Source: an uncultured Mycobacterium sp.
GTDB taxonomy: Bacteria > Actinomycetota > Actinomycetes > Mycobacteriales > Mycobacteriaceae
Assembly (NCBI GenBank): GCA_900078375.1
Contig: FLQS01000029.1
Coordinates: 1-64,000, forward strand
DNA: 64,000 nucleotides
Direction: 5' to 3'
A program made the translations under genes and the position numbers. Below are positions 10,150 to 19,302 of this stretch, piece after piece (within the stretch, counting starts at the first letter, position 1; every line of letters starts with the position of its first letter). The notes beneath the pieces are model-generated. The model was not told where the DNA came from. It saw only the letters and a list, made by a program, of their open reading frames with translations, and searched no databases.

Positions 10150-11412
10150 ATGGCTATATCCGATGTTGATGCGTTTTCGCACCTGACCGAGGCTGACATC
10201 GAAAGCCTGGCGGTCGAGCTTGACTCCATCCGCCAGGACATTGAGGATTCCCGGGGCGCGGGGGATGCGCGCTATATCCGCCGCACCATCGCCGCCCAGC
10301 GCGGACTGGAGATCGCCGGGCGGCTGATGCTGACGGCGAGCTCCAAACGATCCGCGTGGTGGGCCGGCACCGCGACCCTGGGCGTGGCCAAGATCATCGA
10401 GAACATGGAGATCGGCCACAACGTTATGCACGGCCAGTGGGATTGGATGAACGATCCCGAGATTCACTCCTCGTCGTGGGAGTGGGACATGAGCGGGGCG
10501 TCCAAGCACTGGCGGTTCACCCACAACTTCATGCACCACAAGTACACCAACATCTTGGGCATGGATGATGACGTGGGCTACGGCGTGCTGCGGGTCACCC
10601 GCGACCAACGCTGGCGGCCGTTCAACCTCTACGGCAACCTGCTGTTCAACACCCTCCTGGCGCTCGGATTCGAGTGGGGCGTCGGCTTGCAGCACCTGGA
10701 GCTCGGCAAGATCTGGAAGGGCCGCGACGACCGCAAGGCCACCCTGATCCGAGTGCGCGAATTCGGTGTCAAGGCCGGCCGACAGCTCCTCAAGGACTAT
10801 GTGGCTTACCCGGCGCTGACGTCGTTGTCGCCGGGCGCCACGTACCGCTCGACGGCCACCGCCAACGCCGTGGCCAACGTGATCCGCAACGTGTGGGCCA
10901 ACGCGGTGATCTTCTGCGGCCACTTCCCTGATGGCGCAGAGAAGTTCACCAAGACCGACATGGTGGGCGAAAGCAAGGGGCAGTGGTACCTGCGCCAGAT
11001 GCTGGGCAGCGCCAACATCGACGGCAGCCGGGCCATGGACTTCATGACCGGCAACCTGTCGTACCAGATCGAGCATCACTTGTTCCCTGACCTGCCCAGC
11101 AACCGGTACCACGAGATCTCGGTACGGGTGCGTCAGGTCTGCGACAAGTACGACCTGCCCTACACCAGCGGACCGTTCCTGGTGCAGTACGCGAAGACCT
11201 GGCGGACGATCGCCAAGCTGTCGCTGCCGGACAAGTACCTGCGCGACACCGCCGACGATGCACCCGAAACCCGCAGTGAGCGCATGTTCGCCGAGCTCGG
11301 TCCGGGGTATGCCGGGGTCGATCCGAGTACCGGCCGCAAGCGTGGCCTGAAGTCGGCGATCGCAGCGGCGCGCCAGTGGCGCCGGGAGAAGCGCACGGCC
11401 AAAGCCGCCTAG
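10150..11412 (+). CDS. desA3: Membrane acyl-CoA delta-9 desaturase
   Basis: A 420-residue membrane di-iron desaturase that makes oleate from stearoyl-CoA. The three histidine boxes are present: HNVMH near residue 90, HNFMHH near 125, and QIEHHLF near 307. Hydrophobic segments lie between boxes one and three. The C-terminal 80 residues are basic and cytosolic. It uses electrons from the reductase encoded just upstream; the shared operators suggest regulation by fatty-acid or acyl-CoA status. The ATG at 10150 follows GGAGG by 8 nt. Confidence 0.96.
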   Translation: MAISDVDAFSHLTEADIESLAVELDSIRQDIEDSRGAGDARYIRRTIAAQRGLEIAGRLMLTASSKRSAWWAGTATLGVAKIIENMEIGHNVMHGQWDWMNDPEIHSSSWEWDMSGASKHWRFTHNFMHHKYTNILGMDDDVGYGVLRVTRDQRWRPFNLYGNLLFNTLLALGFEWGVGLQHLELGKIWKGRDDRKATLIRVREFGVKAGRQLLKDYVAYPALTSLSPGATYRSTATANAVANVIRNVWANAVIFCGHFPDGAEKFTKTDMVGESKGQWYLRQMLGSANIDGSRAMDFMTGNLSYQIEHHLFPDLPSNRYHEISVRVRQVCDKYDLPYTSGPFLVQYAKTWRTIAKLSLPDKYLRDTADDAPETRSERMFAELGPGYAGVDPSTGRKRGLKSAIAAARQWRREKRTAKAA

Positions 11413-11480
11413 GGTTTTCAGCGAGGCCGAATCTATGTGCGCAATGTGGCGCAGTGGGGAGCGGCGGGCATGATGGTCTC

Positions 11481-11993
11481 GTGAGTGGGCCGTGGCAGCT
11501 GCGGACAGGCAGCGCGGACGATCTCGACATCGTCGGACCCCTGTGGGTCGCCGTGCATCACCAGCATGCCGAGACGATGCCGGAGCTGCAGCCCTACGTC
11601 AGCGATGACCAGACGTGGCAGATGCGCCGCACCCTCTACGAGGACCTGCTCGCCAAACCCGGAACTGTGTTGCTGCTCGCCAGCCTCGATGATCGCGTCG
11701 TCGGCTACGGGCTGGCTCATATCATGACGGTCGAGGACACCTGGGTGGCCGACACCTGGGTGACCGGAGAACGCATCGGCGAGATCGAATCACTTTCGGT
11801 CCTACCGGAATTCCGCGGATCCGGGCTTGGCACCCACTTGCTGACACAGTTGGAAGAACACCTGCGCGCGTCCGGTGTCGACGATCTCGTCCTCGGTGTG
11901 CTGCCCGGCAACCGCGATGCCCTGCGGCTGTACGAGCGGCTCGGCTACCGGCCGACCTGGCTGTACCTGTCGAAGTTCACCGGCCGGGATTGA
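11481..11993 (+). CDS. GNAT-family N-acetyltransferase
   Basis: A 170-residue GNAT protein with the acetyl-CoA loop LSVLPEFRGSGLGTHLL near residues 100-116 and a C-terminal LYERLGYRPTWLYL. The substrate is unknown. GTG at 11481 was chosen because it is the first in-frame start after the desA3 stop that leaves a complete beta-1 strand (WQLRTGSADDL). It may be co-transcribed with desA3, 68 nt upstream. Confidence 0.85.
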   Translation: MSGPWQLRTGSADDLDIVGPLWVAVHHQHAETMPELQPYVSDDQTWQMRRTLYEDLLAKPGTVLLLASLDDRVVGYGLAHIMTVEDTWVADTWVTGERIGEIESLSVLPEFRGSGLGTHLLTQLEEHLRASGVDDLVLGVLPGNRDALRLYERLGYRPTWLYLSKFTGRD

Positions 11994-12053
11994 CCTGAAA
12001 TCCATCCCGAGTTCGACGGTCCCGGGATCTGCTCGCGATCGTCGGACTCTGAA

Positions 12054-12902
12054 CTACTCCGGGATCCAGTTGAAGTCGTCCGGATTGGGACCCCTGCGTC
12101 CCGCCTCGCCCTTGTCGAGGGCGGTGATGGCGTCGATGTCGGTGTCACTCAGCTCGAAGTCGAAGATCTCGGTGTTCTCCTTGATCCGTTCCGGGGTAAC
12201 GGATTTCGGGAATACGATGTCGCCGCGCTCGATGTGCCAGCGCAGCACCACCTGAGCCGGGCTCTTGTCGAGACGCTCGGCGATCGCGCCGATCACCGGG
12301 TCGCCGAGCACCGCGCCCTGGGCGATCGGTGACCACGCCTCGGTGAGGATGCTGTGGTCGATGCCGTAGCCGCGCAGCGTGTCGTTGGCGAAGTACGGAT
12401 GCACCTCGATCTGGTTGACGGCGGGCACCGTCTCGGTGTCGCGCGCGAGCTGCTCGAGGTGGTGTATCTGGAAGTTGGACACCCCGATACTGCGGGCGCG
12501 GCCGTCTTTCTTGAACTCCTCCAACGTCTTCCATGTGGAGACGAAGTCGCCGTCGTAGAGCCCCGGCAGCGGCCAGTGGATCAGGAACAGGTCGACGTAG
12601 TCGAAGCCCAGCGCCTCGATCGTCCCGTCGAATGCGCGCCGCGCATCGTCGGGCTTGTGAAAGCCGTTGTTGAGCTTGCTGGTGATGTACACCTCGCTGC
12701 GGTCGATCCCGGAATCCCGGATACCTTCGCCGACGCCCTTTTCGTTCTGATACATCTCGGCGGTGTCGATGTGGCGGTAGCCGATCTCCAGGGCGGTGCG
12801 CACCGCCGCCGCGGTCTCGTCGGGCGGGATCTGGAAGACACCGAACCCGAGTTGGGGGATGGAAGTGCCGTCGTTCAGCGTCAGTTTGGGAATGGTGCTC
12901 AT
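12054..12902 (-). CDS. Aldo/keto reductase (AKR5-like)
   Basis: A 282-residue NADPH-dependent aldo/keto reductase. The catalytic tetrad is visible in DTAEMYQNEKGVG (Asp and Tyr), SKLNN (Lys) and LIHWPLP (His). The C-terminal NADPH site is FPKSVTPERIKEN. Such enzymes reduce dicarbonyls such as methylglyoxal. The ATG at 12902 gives MSTIPKLTLNDGTSIPQLGFG, the expected N-terminus. It is downstream of rsgA in the same direction and is not part of the conserved order as I recall it for M. tuberculosis. Confidence 0.92.
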   Translation of the reverse strand: MSTIPKLTLNDGTSIPQLGFGVFQIPPDETAAAVRTALEIGYRHIDTAEMYQNEKGVGEGIRDSGIDRSEVYITSKLNNGFHKPDDARRAFDGTIEALGFDYVDLFLIHWPLPGLYDGDFVSTWKTLEEFKKDGRARSIGVSNFQIHHLEQLARDTETVPAVNQIEVHPYFANDTLRGYGIDHSILTEAWSPIAQGAVLGDPVIGAIAERLDKSPAQVVLRWHIERGDIVFPKSVTPERIKENTEIFDFELSDTDIDAITALDKGEAGRRGPNPDDFNWIPE

Positions 12903-12942
12903 ATCTGCGGCGTGCCCTCTCGATTGGTGTTGCAAACAATTA

Positions 12943-13932
12943 TCAATACGCTGCGCCATCTGACAACGCGGACAGCAGCCGTCGGGCGGCGGCGACGCGT
13001 CGCGCGGGCTCGCCGGTCAGCGCGTCGAGCGCGCATTCCGGGTCGGCCGGCGGCCCCATGTGGCCGCATCCGCGCGGGCAGTCTTCGATTGCCTCAGCCA
13101 GATCCGAAAACGACCTCAGCACGTCGTCGGGTTGGATGTGGGCCAGGCCGAACGATCGGATGCCAGGGGTGTCGATCGCCCAGCCCCCGCCCGGCAGTGG
13201 CAGCGCGACCGATTGCGTCGACGTGTGCTTGCCCTTGCCCACACCCGACACCTCGCCGGTGGCGCGGTGCGCTTGGGGCACAAGGCGATTCACCAATGTA
13301 GATTTGCCGACCCCGGAGTGGCCGAGTAGGACGGTGATCTTCCCGGTCAGGAGATGCTCCACCTCGTTGATCGGATCGCCGCGGCCTGCGGTGATTACGG
13401 TGAGGTCCAGATCGGCGAACTGCTCGGCGAACGGTCCGGCCGGTGCCAAGTCGGTCTTCGTCAGACACAGAATCGGCCGGATCCCGCCGGCGTACGCCGC
13501 GATCAACGCCCGGTCCACCAGACCGGTGCGCGGCGGCGGGTCGGCCAGGGCGATCACCATGAGCAACTGGTCGGCGTTGGCGACGACCACTCGTTCGGTG
13601 GGGTCGGTGTCATCGGCGGTGCGGCGCAACACCGTTCGACGTTCACCGCGGCGCACGATCCGGGCCAGGCTGTCGGGCCGCCCGGACAGGTCACCGACGA
13701 CGTCGACGTGATCGCCGACGACGATCGGGGTGCGGCCCAGTTCGCGGGCGCGCATCGCGGTGACGTACCGGTCGGGATCACCCCCCAGAACGCAGCCCCA
13801 CCGGCCGCGGTCCACGGTGACCACCATGGCCGACACCGCGTCGGCGTGCTCGGGACGGGTTTTGGTACGGGGCCGCGAGCCACGGCCCGACCTCATCTTG
13901 GCGTCGGACTCGTCGTACTCGCGTGGGCTCAA
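12943..13932 (-). CDS. rsgA: Ribosome small-subunit-dependent GTPase RsgA
   Basis: A circularly permuted GTPase that assists late 30S assembly. An N-terminal OB-like domain is followed by G4 (TKTD) before G1 (GHSGVGKST) and G3 (DTPG), the permuted order. A C-terminal zinc motif follows (DCPRGCGH, then DPEC). TTG at 13932 overlaps the aroA stop (TTGA) and gives a translationally coupled start with the conserved YDESD and SRPRTKTRPEHAD stretches; GTG at 13956 would add 8 residues. Either is possible. It forms an operon with aroA. Confidence 0.92.
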   Translation of the reverse strand: MSPREYDESDAKMRSGRGSRPRTKTRPEHADAVSAMVVTVDRGRWGCVLGGDPDRYVTAMRARELGRTPIVVGDHVDVVGDLSGRPDSLARIVRRGERRTVLRRTADDTDPTERVVVANADQLLMVIALADPPPRTGLVDRALIAAYAGGIRPILCLTKTDLAPAGPFAEQFADLDLTVITAGRGDPINEVEHLLTGKITVLLGHSGVGKSTLVNRLVPQAHRATGEVSGVGKGKHTSTQSVALPLPGGGWAIDTPGIRSFGLAHIQPDDVLRSFSDLAEAIEDCPRGCGHMGPPADPECALDALTGEPARRVAAARRLLSALSDGAAY

Positions 13933-15215
13933 CCGCGGCCCACCATCTCGGTCCACAGCTGCGCAAAGTCCGGCAGCGTCTTGGCGGTGGTCGCGATGTC
14001 CTCGACCGTGAGGCCGGGTACCCGCAGCCCGACGATCGCCCCCGCCATCGCCATCCGGTGATCGGCGTAGGAATGCCAGGTGCCGGCATGCAGGGGCACG
14101 GCGGTGATCACCAGGCCGTCGTCAGTCTCGGTGCAATTGCCGCCGAGTGCGCTGATTTCGGTGCGCAGCGCGGCCAGCCGGTCGGTCTCGTGGCCGCGCA
14201 GATGCGCGACGCCGGACAGCCGTGACACCGAACCCGGGGCGGCCAGTGTGGCCAGCGCCGCCACCGCCGGGGCCAACTCGCCCACGTCGTGGAGGTCGAC
14301 CTCAAAGCCGCCGTAGGATTGCGGACCCCGCACTTCGAGTAACAAATCTGATTGGCGCACAGTCGATCCGAGTAGTTTCAGGATCCCGAGAATGGCGTCG
14401 GCGGGTTGCACGCTGGCCGCCGGCCAGCCGGTGATGCGCACCGCGCCGCCGGTTACCACCGCAGCGGACAGGAACGGCACCGAATTGGACAGATCCGGCT
14501 CGACCTCCCAGTGCCGCGCCGCGATCGGTCCCGGCGCCACCCGCCATTGGTTGGCGCCTCCGTCGTCGACGTCGACGCCGGCCTCACGCAACATCGCCAC
14601 GGTCATCGCGATATGCGGTGCGGACGGCACCGACGTGCCGGTGTGCACGATAGTCAGGCCTTCGGTGAAGGCGGCGCCAGACAGCAGCAGACCCGAGACG
14701 AACTGCGAGGAGCCTGACGCGTCGATGTGGACTGTGCCGCCCTTGACCGCGCCGCGGCCGCGAACCAGGAAAGGCAGGCCGGCGCCGTCGATGTCGACAC
14801 CGAGTCCGCGCAGTCCGTCGAGCAGGGGAGCGATCGGCCGGATTCGGGCTTGCTCGTCACCGTCGAACTCGACGACCGCGGTGCTCAATGCTGCCAGCGG
14901 AGGGACGAACCGCAGTACCGTGCCGGCCAGCCCGCAATCGATGCGCGCCTGCGGCCCCGGGGCCAGTGTCCCGCCGACCACTAGCTCGGCTTCCGCGCCG
15001 GTGACCTCGATACCGAGTGCCTGCAGGGCCCCGATCATCAGGTTGGTGTCGCGGCTGCGCAGCGCGCCGCTGATCGTGGAGCCGCCCTGGCCCTGGGCGG
15101 CGGCCAGCGCCGCTAGCACCAGGGCGCGGTTGGTCTGCGATTTCGAGCCGGGGACCGTCACGGTGGCGTCGACAGCAGTCGCTGTCGAGGGTGCCGTCCA
15201 TAACTCGGTGCTCAC
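13929..15215 (-). CDS. aroA: 5-enolpyruvylshikimate-3-phosphate synthase
   Basis: A 428-residue EPSP synthase, the sixth step of the shikimate pathway. Conserved sites are GSKSQTNRALVLAALA at the N-terminus, the LAGTVLRF loop, SSQFVSGLLLSG, and SYADHRMAMAGAIVGL near the C-terminus. The GTG start at 15215 is preceded by a weak CAGGAT -10-like element 8 nt upstream. It overlaps rsgA by a few bases and diverges from the SRAP gene with a 44-bp shared promoter region. Confidence 0.95.
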   Translation of the reverse strand: MSTELWTAPSTATAVDATVTVPGSKSQTNRALVLAALAAAQGQGGSTISGALRSRDTNLMIGALQALGIEVTGAEAELVVGGTLAPGPQARIDCGLAGTVLRFVPPLAALSTAVVEFDGDEQARIRPIAPLLDGLRGLGVDIDGAGLPFLVRGRGAVKGGTVHIDASGSSQFVSGLLLSGAAFTEGLTIVHTGTSVPSAPHIAMTVAMLREAGVDVDDGGANQWRVAPGPIAARHWEVEPDLSNSVPFLSAAVVTGGAVRITGWPAASVQPADAILGILKLLGSTVRQSDLLLEVRGPQSYGGFEVDLHDVGELAPAVAALATLAAPGSVSRLSGVAHLRGHETDRLAALRTEISALGGNCTETDDGLVITAVPLHAGTWHSYADHRMAMAGAIVGLRVPGLTVEDIATTAKTLPDFAQLWTEMVGRG

Positions 15216-15259
15216 GGCTATACATCCTGCCTTGTCGGCCGGTGCGTCACGATGGAGGG

Positions 15260-16039
15260 ATGTGCGGACGATTCGCGGTGACCACCGACCCGGCGCTGCT
15301 GGCCGAAAAGATCCAGGCCATCGATGAAGTTACAGCGGCCACATCGGCTTCTGAGGCGCGGGGGCCCAACTACAACGTCGCCCCGACGGCCACGGTGGCG
15401 ACCGTTGTCAGTCGGCACGCCGAACCTGACGACACCCCGACCAGGCGGGTCAGGTTGATGCGCTGGGGCTTGGTGCCGCCCTGGGTGAAGGCGACCGCCG
15501 ACGGCAGCCCGGAGACCAAAGGCCCCCTGCTGATCAACGCGCGAGCCGAAAAGATCACCAGCTCACCGGCGTTTCGCGCCTCGGCGAAGAGCAAGCGGTG
15601 CCTGGTGCCGATGGACGGCTACTACGAGTGGAAACCCAACCCGGACACCCCGGCCGGCAAGAAGTCCCGCAAGACGCCGTTCTATATGCATCGGGCCGAT
15701 GACGAGCCGCTGTTCATGGCCGGCCTCTGGTCGGTCTGGAGACCGAGGAACGCGACTGATGACACTGTGCCGTTGCTGACGTGCACCATCATCACCACCG
15801 ACGCCGTGGGAGAGCTCGCCGAGATTCACGACCGGATGCCGCTGATCGTCGACGAGCGTGATTGGGACCGGTGGCTGGACCCCGATCAACCCGCCGATAC
15901 CGACCTGTTGAGCGCGCCGCCGGATATCGCCGGGATCGACGTGCGGGAGGTCTCGACCCTGGTCAACAGCGTCCGCAACAACGGGCCCGAGCTCCTCGAG
16001 CCGGTCGGTCCACACAACCAACCGGTTGGCCTGTTCTAG
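15260..16039 (+). CDS. SRAP-domain protein (HMCES/YedK family)
   Basis: A 259-residue SRAP protein. The first residues MCGRF expose the catalytic Cys2, which forms a thiazolidine crosslink with abasic sites in single-stranded DNA after Met removal. Other family sites are ARAEKI (Asn/Glu region), CLVPMDGYYEW and the His of IHDRMP. It protects stalled forks. The ATG follows GGAGG closely. The start is fixed because Cys2 must be the second residue. Confidence 0.94.
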   Translation: MCGRFAVTTDPALLAEKIQAIDEVTAATSASEARGPNYNVAPTATVATVVSRHAEPDDTPTRRVRLMRWGLVPPWVKATADGSPETKGPLLINARAEKITSSPAFRASAKSKRCLVPMDGYYEWKPNPDTPAGKKSRKTPFYMHRADDEPLFMAGLWSVWRPRNATDDTVPLLTCTIITTDAVGELAEIHDRMPLIVDERDWDRWLDPDQPADTDLLSAPPDIAGIDVREVSTLVNSVRNNGPELLEPVGPHNQPVGLF

Positions 16040-16054
16040 CGACTCGGCTGCGGT

Positions 16055-16060
16055 TAGGCT
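16055..16060 (+). promoter_or_regulatory. Candidate -10 element of the aldehyde dehydrogenase gene
   Basis: TAGGCT predicts a transcript starting near 16067 with a short leader carrying GAGAGGA about 7 nt before the ATG at 16095. No clear -35 element was seen. Confidence 0.4.
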
Positions 16061-16094
16061 CACAGTCGAGATCCGACCAGCGAGAGGAACCGCC

Positions 16095-17630
16095 ATGACC
16101 GCGGTCGAGCCCAAGGCCGATCAAGCCACCATCACCGTGCGCAACCCCGCCGACGGCCGCGTCGCCGGTTCCGTGCCGGTCGACAGTCCAGACGCCGTCG
16201 CCGCGAAAGCCAGAGAGCTCCGGTTGTTCCAAACCGAGTGGGAAGAGATCGGCCCGCGCGGACGCAAAGTCTGGATGTACAAATGGCAGGACTGGATCCT
16301 CGACAACGCCGATCACCTCACCGAGGTGTTGATGTCGGAGTCGGGCAAGTCGCGCAACGACGCCAGCCTCGAACCGGTGGCGATCGCCGACTCGATCAAG
16401 TACTGGGCCGGCAACGCCGAAGCGTTCCTGGCCGACGTGCACCCCAAGCCGCACAGCCCGCTGTACAAGATCAAGAAGCTGACCACCCGCTACCGCCCGT
16501 ACCAGCTGGTCGGGATCATCGAGCCGTGGAACTTCCCGCTGGCGATGCTGGCCCTCGACGTGGTGCCCGCGCTGGCCGCGGGGGCGGCGGTACTGCTGAA
16601 ACCGTCTGAGGTGACCCCACTTTCGGCCGTCGAGTTCGCTCGGGGCTGGACCGAGGTCGGTGCTCCGCCGGTGCTGAGCCTGGCGACCGGATACGGCGAG
16701 ACCGGCGCCGCGGTGATCAACAACGCCGACTACGTCCACTTCACCGGATCGACCGCCACCGGCCGCAAGGTCGCGGTGGCCTGCGCCGAGCGGCTGATCC
16801 CGTTTAGCCTTGAGCTCGGTGGCAAGGATCCGGCGATCGTGCTGGCCGACGCCGACATCGACCGCGCAGCCAACGGCATCGCCTGGGGCGGGATGTTCAA
16901 CTCCGGGCAGGTGTGCATCTCGGTGGAGCGGGTCTACGTCGAAGCCCCGGTCTACGACGAGTTCATCGGCAAGCTCACTGAGAATGTCCGCAATATCGCT
17001 CAGGGACAAGAGGATTCGGGTTACAAATACGACACCGGTGCGATGGCCACCGCTGCCCAGCGGGATATCGTCGGCCGCCATGTGCAGGACGCCGTCGCCG
17101 CGGGGGCGCGGGTGCTCACCGGGGGTAAGCCCACCGGAGTCGGCACCTTCTTCCAGCCGACCGTGCTGGCCGATGTCACCCCGACGATGGCCTGTATCGC
17201 CGAGGAGACCTTCGGCCCGACCCTGCCGGTGGTCAAGGTCGCCGACGAGGAAGAGGCCATCCGGCTGGCCAACGATTCCCACTATGGGCTGTCGGCCACG
17301 GTCTGGACCGGCGACATCGAACGCGGTGAGCGGGTCGCCCGCCGGCTGGAGTGCGGCGCGGTCAACATCAACGATGCCCTGACCAACGTGTTCTGCCCAT
17401 CGCTTCCGATGGGTGGCTGGAAGGACTCCGGCATCGGCTACCGAGCCGGTGGGCCCAGTGGGCTGATCAAGTTCTGCCGCCAGCAGGCGATCACCGCCCC
17501 GCGCATCCCGACCCAGAAGTCCGAGTTGGTCTGGTACTCGTCGTCGAGGCGGCAGGGCCGGCTTGCGCTGTCGATCATGCGCGCCTTCGCCGGCACGGGT
17601 GTGCGCCGGCTCGGGCTGCGCCCGCGTTAG
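16095..17630 (+). CDS. Aldehyde dehydrogenase (succinate-semialdehyde-dehydrogenase-like)
   Basis: A 511-residue NAD(P)+-dependent aldehyde dehydrogenase. Cofactor and catalytic sites are visible: IIEPWNFPLAML, FTGSTATGRKV, the catalytic Glu in LELGGKDP and the Cys in NSGQVCISVERVYVE, followed by EETFGPTLPVVK. The C-terminal 40 residues are basic, with an amphipathic end resembling membrane-associated class 3 enzymes. The substrate is unknown. It faces the SDR gene across a nested palindrome. Confidence 0.93.
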   Translation: MTAVEPKADQATITVRNPADGRVAGSVPVDSPDAVAAKARELRLFQTEWEEIGPRGRKVWMYKWQDWILDNADHLTEVLMSESGKSRNDASLEPVAIADSIKYWAGNAEAFLADVHPKPHSPLYKIKKLTTRYRPYQLVGIIEPWNFPLAMLALDVVPALAAGAAVLLKPSEVTPLSAVEFARGWTEVGAPPVLSLATGYGETGAAVINNADYVHFTGSTATGRKVAVACAERLIPFSLELGGKDPAIVLADADIDRAANGIAWGGMFNSGQVCISVERVYVEAPVYDEFIGKLTENVRNIAQGQEDSGYKYDTGAMATAAQRDIVGRHVQDAVAAGARVLTGGKPTGVGTFFQPTVLADVTPTMACIAEETFGPTLPVVKVADEEEAIRLANDSHYGLSATVWTGDIERGERVARRLECGAVNINDALTNVFCPSLPMGGWKDSGIGYRAGGPSGLIKFCRQQAITAPRIPTQKSELVWYSSSRRQGRLALSIMRAFAGTGVRRLGLRPR

Positions 17631-17640
17631 ATCTCAACGA

Positions 17641-17691
17641 GTCAGAACCGAGAGCGACAATTCCGCGCGCAAATTCGCGCTCACGTCTGAC
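17641..17691. repeat. Nested inverted repeat between convergent genes
   Basis: Three pairs of complementary arms are nested symmetrically: GTCAGA (17641-17646)/TCTGAC (17686-17691), GAGCG (17652-17656)/CGCTC (17678-17682), and AATT (17659-17662)/AATT (17672-17675), around a GC-rich loop. It lies between the convergent aldehyde dehydrogenase and SDR genes, so a bidirectional terminator without a U-tract, or a dispersed palindromic repeat, is likely. Confidence 0.5.
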
Positions 17692-17705
17692 TGGATGTGC
17701 TCGGG

Positions 17706-18569
17706 CTACGGAGTGCGGTAGCCGGGCGGGTTGGGGGTGTCGACCCACAGGTCCACACCCAGCTCGGAGCCCGGAATGCAGTCGTAGACCGACAGGTCGG
17801 TGACACCGGATTCCAGCAGCACGTCCTCGCACAGCAGGGTCTGTCCGGTGTACTCGCGGGCCGGCCTGCTCAGCACCGCGTAGGCGGCATCGGCGTACAC
17901 CTCGGGCTTACGGGAACGGGCCATCGCCTCGTCGCCGCCGAGCAGGTTCTGCACCGCGGCGGTGGCCACCATGGTGCGCGGCCACAGCGTGTTCGAGGCA
18001 ATCCCGGCTTCGCGCATCTCTTCGGCGATTCCCAACGCGCACAATGTCATTCCGAACTTTGCCATCATGTACGGAGTGGGCTTGAGCCACTGGGACTCCA
18101 GCCGGATCGGCGGCGAGAGGGTGAGGACGTGGGGGTTCTCCCGGCCCTTCATATGCGGGATGCACGCCTGCGAGACGGCGTAGGTGCCGCGAACCTGAAT
18201 GCCGTTCATCAGATCGAAGCGCTTCAGTGGCACCTCCTCGATCGAGCCGAGGTTGATCGCCGAGGCGTTGTTGACGCAGATGTCGATGCCGCCGAACTGC
18301 TCGACGGCCTTGGCCACGGCGGCGGCTACCGAGTCACCGTCGCGGACGTCGCCGACGATCGGCAGGGCCTGGCCCCCGGCGTCCTCGATCTCCTTGGCGG
18401 CGGTGTAGATGGTGCCGGGCAGCTTGGGGTGTGGCTCGGTGGTCTTGGCCACCAGCGCGATGTTGGCCCCGTCGGCCGCGACTCGCTTGGCGATGGCCAG
18501 GCCGATACCGCGGCTGGCGCCGGAGATGAACATGGTCTTGCCGGAGAAAATACTTGCCACCCGTGTCAC
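17706..18569 (-). CDS. Short-chain dehydrogenase/reductase (HSDL2-like)
   Basis: A 287-residue SDR. The cofactor motif is SGASRGIGLAIA, followed by NNASAINLG. The catalytic pair is YMMAK, with the Ser in TLSPPIRL. The sequence SGASRGIG...TTEPHPKLPGTI is characteristic of the HSDL2/Rv3224 subgroup, often linked to fatty-acid metabolism. The substrate is unknown. GTG at 18569 lies 1 nt after the ybaK stop, so the two form an operon. Confidence 0.9.
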   Translation of the reverse strand: MTRVASIFSGKTMFISGASRGIGLAIAKRVAADGANIALVAKTTEPHPKLPGTIYTAAKEIEDAGGQALPIVGDVRDGDSVAAAVAKAVEQFGGIDICVNNASAINLGSIEEVPLKRFDLMNGIQVRGTYAVSQACIPHMKGRENPHVLTLSPPIRLESQWLKPTPYMMAKFGMTLCALGIAEEMREAGIASNTLWPRTMVATAAVQNLLGGDEAMARSRKPEVYADAAYAVLSRPAREYTGQTLLCEDVLLESGVTDLSVYDCIPGSELGVDLWVDTPNPPGYRTP

Positions 18570-18570
18570 C

Positions 18571-19065
18571 CTAGACCGCGCGGATGTCGGCGGTCACCGC
18601 GTGTGTCAACCGCACCAGATCCTGCGGAGCCAGTGCCACGTCCCAGCCGCGCTTACCGGCGCTGCACAGCACCTGCTGGAAACTCAGGGCCGAATCGTCG
18701 ATCACCGTCGGCAGCCGCTTGCGCTGGCCCAGCGGCGAGATACCGCCCAGCACGTATCCGGTGGCGCGTTCGGCGGCCGCCTGATCGGCCATCGTCACCT
18801 TGGACAGCCCCAGTGCCGCAGCGGCGGCCTTCAGCGACAGCTTCCACGGCACGGGCAGCACGGCCACCGCCAGCACCGGTCCCGCCGCGATGACCAGCGT
18901 CTTGAAGATCTGCTCGGGCACCACGGAATCGCCCGCCAGGGCGGCGACCGCCTCCTCGCCATACGACTGCGACCGCGGGTCGTGGTGGTAGCGCAGCACC
19001 TCATGGGGTGCACGGGCTGCCACCAGGGCGGCGATCGCCGGGGTTGCTGCACGACTCACCGGCAC
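18571..19065 (-). CDS. ybaK: YbaK/EbsC-type Cys-tRNA(Pro) deacylase
   Basis: A 164-residue YbaK-family editing protein that hydrolyses mischarged Cys-tRNA(Pro). The catalytic Lys region EQIFKTLV and the GGISPLGQRKRLP stretch are present. As I recall, the M. tuberculosis locus has this gene split; here it is intact. GTG at 19065 or the in-frame GTG at 19059 could start it. It diverges from sigH and precedes the SDR gene. Confidence 0.9.
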   Translation of the reverse strand: MPVSRAATPAIAALVAARAPHEVLRYHHDPRSQSYGEEAVAALAGDSVVPEQIFKTLVIAAGPVLAVAVLPVPWKLSLKAAAAALGLSKVTMADQAAAERATGYVLGGISPLGQRKRLPTVIDDSALSFQQVLCSAGKRGWDVALAPQDLVRLTHAVTADIRAV

Positions 19066-19075
19066 AGTTAACCGT

Positions 19076-19104
19076 GGGAAATAGCCTGGTGAGAAATCCT
19101 GTTG
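19076..19104 (+). promoter_or_regulatory. Candidate autoregulatory SigH promoter
   Basis: GGGAA at 19076-19080 and GTT at 19101-19103 are separated by 20 nt, which fits the mycobacterial SigH consensus (GGAA-type -35 and GTT-type -10) although the two bases after GGAA differ. sigH is known to activate its own transcription under thiol or heat stress in relatives. Confidence 0.5.
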
Positions 19105-19161
19105 TGGACAGTGATCGCAGCTATCAAGGGCGGCGATCGAAAAAGTTGTTGGTCACAGCCT

Positions 19162-19188
19162 TAGGATCGGAAGGAGAGAAGTCCGGTG
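19162..19188 (+). promoter_or_regulatory. Second -10 and strong ribosome site for an N-terminally extended SigH
   Basis: TAGGAT at 19162-19167 is followed by AAGGAGAG (19171-19178), 7 nt before a GTG at 19186 that is in frame with sigH. The conserved start at 19303 has no ribosome site. Confidence 0.5.
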
Positions 19189-19302
19189 TCAGCTGCAGTC
19201 TGCATGATGGCGCAAGAGCAGGCACCCGCATTTCTCGTCCGTCCGATACCGCTGCCGGAGCTCGTCTGGAGCACCGCGGCAGAAGGGACTGTGTCACCCA
19301 CG

